NCBI GenBank assembly: GCA_015657395.1
Contig: JADLKI010000002.1
Span: 54,688 to 65,810, forward strand
Source of the DNA: Spirochaetales bacterium
GTDB taxonomy: Bacteria; Spirochaetota; Spirochaetia; Treponematales; Rectinemataceae
Direction of reading: 5' to 3'
DNA length: 11,123 nt
The notes beneath the pieces are model-generated. The model was not told the DNA's origin, did not search any database, and worked only from the letters and a program-made list of their open reading frames with translations. Of this stretch, positions 7,346-11,123 are shown one piece after another. How positions within the stretch are numbered: position 1 is the stretch's first letter; each line of letters opens with the position of its first letter. The position numbers and the translations under genes were made by a program.

Positions 7346-8470
7346 ATGAATTCAGGAGAGGGTTCTATCTTATACGGCAATACAAAGAGCAAAGAATCCA
7401 TGATAAGGGAAGATGATATTATTGAGCGATCCCTGTATGAATCGGTCTTCCCCGGCATTGTGTGCCGGGTATGGAAAGATGGCAAGCTCCTCTATGAACG
7501 TGTCGCGGGGTATCGCGAGTTCGAAACAAGGGACAAGATGACACTCGATACAATATTCGATCTCGCCTCGCTTACAAAACCACTTGCGACGGCCGTGCTT
7601 GTCATGAGGGCTATAGATGAGCATGCAGTTTCGCTTGAGCAGAAACTCGACAATTTTTTCCCTGAAGCTCCAGATACGCTCAAACAGCTGACCATCAGAT
7701 CACTTCTCATACACACAGCGGGATTGGCGCAGCCTGAGCTCAACCGTTATTTCCCGGACCCTTTGAAGATCGACAGGAAAAAGGCCAGAGAAATAGTCCT
7801 CTCCATGCAGCCCGAGCTGCCGTCTGGCAGCGAAGTTCTCTACTCCTGTACGGGATATATCCTGCTCGGTTTTCTCTTGGAACGAGTCTCCGGTGCGGCT
7901 CTCGGACAGCTATTTAAAGAATATATGGCCTCTCCGCTTGGCCTCACACATGCAACGTTTGTTCCGCCTGAGGACCTGCGTCTGCAGACGGCCGCGACCG
8001 AATTCTGCTCCTGGAGAAAGCGCAGAATCCGGGGAGAAGTCCACGATGAAAGCGCCTACTGTCTCGGAGGAGAAGCCGGAAATGCCGGCCTTTTTGGCAC
8101 TGTAGATGATGTGGCGAAGATAGCCTCTATCTTTCTCAATGGAGGTTACTTTGAAGAGAAGAAGATACTCTCTGAGGAATCTGTATTCCTCATGACACAC
8201 TGCCAGACGGAGGGCATGAATCGAAGAAGGGCTGTCGGTTTTGCCATGCATGATGGCGAAACCCTCGACGGAGAGGCGTGGCCGGATGATTCCTTCGGGC
8301 ACACAGGATTTACGGGGACGAGTCTTTTCATAGACCCGTCGAGACGACTTCAGGCAATCACACTGACCAACAGAGTGTATTTCGGCAGAGCCGAGACTGC
8401 GGACAAGATGTCGGCATTTCGGAAGGCATTCCATACACAAATAATGGAAGATTTTGGCCACCGTGCGTAG
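7346..8470 (+). CDS. Serine hydrolase of the beta-lactamase/PBP fold, cytoplasmic (AmiE-like muropeptide amidase?)
   Basis: A 374-residue protein of the class C beta-lactamase-related family (Pfam Beta-lactamase type). The nucleophile motif is SLTK (Ser75, Lys78) in FDLASLTKPLATAVLVMRA. The conserved LLIHTAGL is at 120-127, the tyrosine motif is YSC (166-168) in place of YxN or YSD, and the third motif is HTG (319-321) in FGHTGFTGTSLF. No signal peptide or membrane segment is seen, so it should act in the cytoplasm. Members include esterases, D-peptidases and B. subtilis AmiE, a MurNAc-L-alanine amidase encoded next to murQ. The murQ context here suggests cleaving peptide from imported muropeptides, but an esterase role cannot be excluded. 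GGAGG lies 5 nt before the ATG. First gene of the plus-strand operon, 11 bp before the epimerase gene. Confidence 0.86.
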   Translation: MNSGEGSILYGNTKSKESMIREDDIIERSLYESVFPGIVCRVWKDGKLLYERVAGYREFETRDKMTLDTIFDLASLTKPLATAVLVMRAIDEHAVSLEQKLDNFFPEAPDTLKQLTIRSLLIHTAGLAQPELNRYFPDPLKIDRKKAREIVLSMQPELPSGSEVLYSCTGYILLGFLLERVSGAALGQLFKEYMASPLGLTHATFVPPEDLRLQTAATEFCSWRKRRIRGEVHDESAYCLGGEAGNAGLFGTVDDVAKIASIFLNGGYFEEKKILSEESVFLMTHCQTEGMNRRRAVGFAMHDGETLDGEAWPDDSFGHTGFTGTSLFIDPSRRLQAITLTNRVYFGRAETADKMSAFRKAFHTQIMEDFGHRA

Positions 8471-8481
8471 GGAGTAAGGAC

Positions 8482-9675
8482 ATGACTAAAGCGGAAATTC
8501 AGACTTTCAGGGCTTTGTATGAAAAAGAGCTGTTCGATAATATTGTGCCTTTTTGGGAAAAATACAGCCTCGACCGAGAGCGGGGCGGATACCTGACCTG
8601 CATAGAGCGAGACGGCAGAATTTTTGACCACGACAAGTTTATATGGATGCAAGGGCGAGAACTTTGGGCCTTCTCGAAACTTTACAATACTGTCAGACAT
8701 GAGCCGCAATGGCTTGAGGCAGCACATCTAGGAGCCCAGTTCCTGCGGAAATTTGGTAGAGCTCCCAATGGCGATTGGTATTTCGCTCTGGATCGGGATG
8801 GTCGTCCTCTGGTACAGCCCTACAACATTTTCTCGGATTGTTTTTGCGCTGCGGCATTCATGGAATATTCAAAGGCCTCCGGCAAAGAATGGGCAAGGGA
8901 TATGGCCATTCAGGGATACCGACGGATACAGGAGCGTAAGGCGCATCCTAAAGGAATCTGGACAAAACAGATCAGCGAGAACAGACCCATCAGGGCGATG
9001 GCCATGCCGATGATGCAGCTCTGGCTTGCGGGGGAATTTCAGGGCGCCATTTCCGATGCTGAACGCGAACATATCATCGATGAAAGTCTCGATCAGATTC
9101 TTCGCCTTCACCTCGACCGCGAACGACATGCGGTATTCGAACGGGTATATCCGGATGGAAGCCATCCCGACTGCATGGAGGGCCGGCTCCTCACCCCGGG
9201 CCATGCGCTCGAGACACTCTGGCTGGTCCTCAATACTGCCGAGCAGCGCGGTGATCGTGCAATGATCGATGATGTTGCGCCTGTTATGCTGTGGGTTGCG
9301 GAACGCGGGTGGGACGAACAATTCGGAGGATTTCTCTATTACCAGGACTACGAAGGTTTTCCGACTGAAAAACTGGAATCTTCGATGAAATTATGGTGGG
9401 TCCATGTTGAAGCGCTGATGGCCTTCCTGCTCGCATACAGACTTACGGGCGAGGAAGTCTATGAATCATGGTTCAGGAAGGTGCACGATTGGACGTGGAC
9501 CCATTTCCCCGACCATAAGGACGGCGAATGGTTTGGATATCTCAATCGAAGAGGTGAAATTGAGTTGACCCTGAAGGGAGGGAAATGGAAGGGATTTTTC
9601 CATATTCCCCGGGCTCTCATGAACTGTTCACAGTGGTTTGCCGAAATGGAGAAATCCTCTTTGGAGGTGAAATGA
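8482..9675 (+). CDS. N-acylglucosamine 2-epimerase (AGE) family protein
   Basis: A 397-residue protein of the AGE family ((alpha/alpha)6 barrel), which interconverts sugars at C2, typically GlcNAc and ManNAc, in the cytoplasm. The catalytic residues recalled for Anabaena AGE (Arg57, His239, Glu308, His372, Arg375) all have counterparts at a constant +2 shift. These are Arg59 in WMQGREL, His241 in TPGHALE, His308-Val-Glu310 in WWVHVEAL, and His374 and Arg377 in FFHIPRALM. The protein is therefore very probably active. Cellobiose 2-epimerases and some sugar isomerases share the fold, so the substrate is open. It starts 11 bp after the hydrolase gene with GGAG upstream, and ends 80 bp before the preferred murQ start. 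An epimerase is not part of the known MurNAc route, so its role here is unexplained. Confidence 0.92.
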   Translation: MTKAEIQTFRALYEKELFDNIVPFWEKYSLDRERGGYLTCIERDGRIFDHDKFIWMQGRELWAFSKLYNTVRHEPQWLEAAHLGAQFLRKFGRAPNGDWYFALDRDGRPLVQPYNIFSDCFCAAAFMEYSKASGKEWARDMAIQGYRRIQERKAHPKGIWTKQISENRPIRAMAMPMMQLWLAGEFQGAISDAEREHIIDESLDQILRLHLDRERHAVFERVYPDGSHPDCMEGRLLTPGHALETLWLVLNTAEQRGDRAMIDDVAPVMLWVAERGWDEQFGGFLYYQDYEGFPTEKLESSMKLWWVHVEALMAFLLAYRLTGEEVYESWFRKVHDWTWTHFPDHKDGEWFGYLNRRGEIELTLKGGKWKGFFHIPRALMNCSQWFAEMEKSSLEVK

Positions 9676-9723
9676 TTTTTTCAATTTTTTCCGGCAGCTC
9701 GGACGCTCATTCTCCGAAAAGTA

Positions 9724-9738
9724 TGAAAAATAATTTCA
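9724..9738. promoter_or_regulatory. Candidate operator 2 for the RpiR-type regulator, upstream of murQ
   Basis: TGAAAAATAATTTCA lies within a longer inverted repeat with perfect 7-bp arms, TATGAAA (9722-9728) and TTTCATA (9734-9740). It ends 15-17 bases before the preferred murQ start and agrees with candidate operator 1 at 11 of 15 positions. It may control a separate transcript for murQ and the regulator gene. No convincing promoter boxes were identified beside it. Confidence 0.5.
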
Positions 9739-9755
9739 TAAGGAAAGGATCCCCC

Positions 9756-10712
9756 ATGGACATTCACTCGATCGATGATTACCTGGAGCACGCGGCCACG
9801 GAATCGCGCAATGCGCGCTCTGCGAATATCGACGCTCTCCCGGTGATTGAGATTTTGCGCATAATCAATGAAGAAGACAAGGGCGTACCTTTTGCGGTAG
9901 AGAGGGCCTTGCCGAATATTGCGGCCCTGGTGGAGGATATTGTCCGTGCATTCACCGCGGGAGGAAGGCTCGTGTACATCGGCGCCGGGACATCCGGAAG
10001 GCTCGGTGTCCTCGACGCTTCCGAGTGTCCGCCGACCTTCGGCGTTCAGCCGGGGATGGTGGTGGGGCTCATTGCGGGAGGGGACACGGCCCTGCGCAAC
10101 TCGATTGAGAGGGCAGAGGATGAGCCCGAGGGAGGAGAGAAGGCTCTCCGCGACATCGAATTTTCTGCAAAGGATGTGCTGGTGGGCATCACCGCCTCCG
10201 GGTCCGCGCCCTATGTGCTCGGCGCGATGCAGTATGCCAAGGATTTGGGGGCCGTGGTGGGTGCGATTTCCTGCAATCGCGAATCGAGGACCTTCGGCAT
10301 TGCCCGGCACAAAATACTCCTCGAAGTGGGGCCGGAGGTCATTACGGGTTCCACCCGCATGAAGGCCGGCACGGCGCAGAAGCTTGTGCTCAATATGCTC
10401 ACCACGACGAGCATGATTCGCATAGGCAAAGTTTATGGTAATCTTATGGTTGACCTGATGCCTGTCAACCGAAAACTCGTGGAGCGGTCGAAACGTCTCG
10501 TCCGGCAGGCGACGGGCTGTACGAAGGATGAGGCTGAGGCGGCATTTTTGGCTTCCGGTGGCAAGCCGAAGATCGCCATCCTCATGATCGCGCTCGGCAT
10601 CGGCGCCGGGGAGGCCAGCTCCCTCATCCAGCGCGGGCAGGGCCGCCTCTCCGAGGCGATGCGAATGTATTCAGAACAGACGGGGAATCTCCATGAACCA
10701 GGGCGCAATTGA
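9756..10712 (+). CDS. murQ: N-acetylmuramic acid 6-phosphate etherase
   Basis: A 318-residue SIS-domain enzyme that cleaves the D-lactyl ether of MurNAc-6-phosphate to give GlcNAc-6-phosphate and D-lactate in the cytoplasm. The signature IGAGTSGRLGVLDASECPP runs from 75 to 93. Glu90 corresponds to E. coli MurQ Glu83, and Glu121 in IERAEDEP to Glu114, the two catalytic acids. GSTRMKAGTAQKLVLNML (198-215) and KVYGNLMVDLMPVN (225-238) are also strongly conserved. The ATG at 9756 is chosen because homologues begin here and AAGGAAAGGA precedes it. An in-frame ATG at 9672 overlaps the epimerase stop (ATGA) behind GGAGG and would add 28 residues of AT-rich, non-family sequence. The 3' end overlaps the regulator gene by 20 bp. 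Higher GC than the epimerase gene (about 70% in a sampled line). Confidence 0.96.
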   Translation: MDIHSIDDYLEHAATESRNARSANIDALPVIEILRIINEEDKGVPFAVERALPNIAALVEDIVRAFTAGGRLVYIGAGTSGRLGVLDASECPPTFGVQPGMVVGLIAGGDTALRNSIERAEDEPEGGEKALRDIEFSAKDVLVGITASGSAPYVLGAMQYAKDLGAVVGAISCNRESRTFGIARHKILLEVGPEVITGSTRMKAGTAQKLVLNMLTTTSMIRIGKVYGNLMVDLMPVNRKLVERSKRLVRQATGCTKDEAEAAFLASGGKPKIAILMIALGIGAGEASSLIQRGQGRLSEAMRMYSEQTGNLHEPGRN

Positions 10713-11123
10713 CACTATTGTCGCGGCGATGCCGGATCTTGCGGACGCAGAGCGCAAAATTGCGGCATTCATAAAGGCCTCTCCGCAGAAGGCCCTGCAC
10801 CTCAATATCAGCGAGCTGGCCCGTCAGGCCGGCACGAGCCCCGCCGCGGTCGTCCGGTTTTGCAAGCACATAGGCGCGGGGAAATATACCGATTTTAAGA
10901 TATGGCTTGCAAAGGATGTGTATCAGGGCTGGGGCGAAAAATATCTGCCTGACCTGGAGCTTGAGTCGCAGACACCAGCCGCCCGTGCGCTTCATGATAT
11001 GACCGAGGCTGTCCGGCGCACAATGAGCGCTCTCGCGCAGACGCTCGACCCCAAGGCAGTGGAAGAGGCGGCCGAACGGATCCGGGCGGCCGGCATGACG
11101 GCAATATTCGGCATCGGCGCTTC
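10693..11123 (+). CDS. RpiR-family transcriptional regulator (MurR-like), N-terminal part
   Basis: The first 143 codons of a regulator that continues beyond the right edge. An N-terminal helix-turn-helix of the RpiR type is seen at about 1-75. Its recognition part is LNISELARQAGTSPAAVVRF (37-56), continuing into CKHIGAGKYTDFKIWLAKD. The C-terminal SIS sugar-phosphate-binding domain is just beginning at AGMTAIFGIGA (133-143). Such proteins sense phosphosugars; MurR of E. coli responds to MurNAc-6-phosphate. The gene overlaps murQ by 20 bp, so it is translated from the same message, with GGGGA upstream of the ATG. It is the natural candidate to bind the two palindromes at 7312 and 9724. Confidence 0.92.
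   Translation, partial: MNQGAIDTIVAAMPDLADAERKIAAFIKASPQKALHLNISELARQAGTSPAAVVRFCKHIGAGKYTDFKIWLAKDVYQGWGEKYLPDLELESQTPAARALHDMTEAVRRTMSALAQTLDPKAVEEAAERIRAAGMTAIFGIGA

Noticed and set aside
3044-9675. Whole locus read as a sialic acid catabolic cluster (AGE epimerase plus amino-sugar kinase plus importer)
   Set aside because: No sialate lyase or sialidase gene is present, and murQ with an RpiR regulator points to MurNAc. Kept only as an alternative source of the epimerase's substrate.
1-11123. CRISPR arrays, tRNA or rRNA genes, insertion sequences, phage genes
   Set aside because: No regularly spaced repeat array, cloverleaf-like sequence, transposase or terminal inverted repeats were seen by eye.

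Overview
The window is a densely coding chromosomal segment, probably from a diderm (Gram-negative-type) bacterium. The transporter's binding protein has a plain Sec signal peptide ending in SFSFA/Q with no lipobox cysteine, so it should be a free periplasmic protein. The 'FAQ'-type signal, the PPi-type PEP carboxykinase and the MurNAc kinase together are compatible with a spirochaete. This is an impression from memory, not a phylogenetic result.

Layout. (A) 1-2105, minus strand: a histidine ammonia-lyase gene (hutH) followed 40 bp later by the 5' part of a PPi-type PEP carboxykinase gene, which runs off the left edge. (B) 2174-3040, plus strand: an EamA/DMT-type ten-helix exporter, divergent from hutH. 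It is convergent, with only 3 bp between stop codons, with the next gene. (C) 7221 down to 3044, minus strand: a sugar ABC importer (binding protein, MalF-like and MalG-like permeases) followed by a BadF/NAGK-type amino-sugar kinase. No ATPase gene is present. (D) 7346-11123, plus strand: a serine hydrolase of the beta-lactamase/PBP fold without signal peptide, an N-acylglucosamine 2-epimerase (AGE), N-acetylmuramic acid 6-phosphate etherase (MurQ), and the first 143 codons of an RpiR/MurR-type regulator.

C and D diverge from a 124-bp AT-rich control region (7222-7345). The simplest reading is one catabolic locus for cell-wall amino sugars or muropeptides. The ABC system imports MurNAc or a MurNAc-containing compound, the hydrolase trims it, and the kinase phosphorylates it in the cytoplasm. 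MurQ then removes the lactyl ether to give GlcNAc-6-phosphate, under control of the RpiR protein. The role of the epimerase in this scheme is not obvious and is the most open point. Two 15-bp palindromes of the same design (TGAAA...TTwCA), one before the hydrolase gene and one just before murQ, are candidate operators for the regulator.

Base composition is not uniform. Genes of A, B, the kinase and murQ-rpiR are about 60-70% GC in sampled lines. The permeases, hydrolase and epimerase are about 42-53%. The shifts fall in the permease/kinase gap and in the epimerase/murQ gap, suggesting a cassette of different origin set between older parts of the locus. No RNA gene, CRISPR array, insertion sequence or gene-free stretch longer than 300 bp was found.
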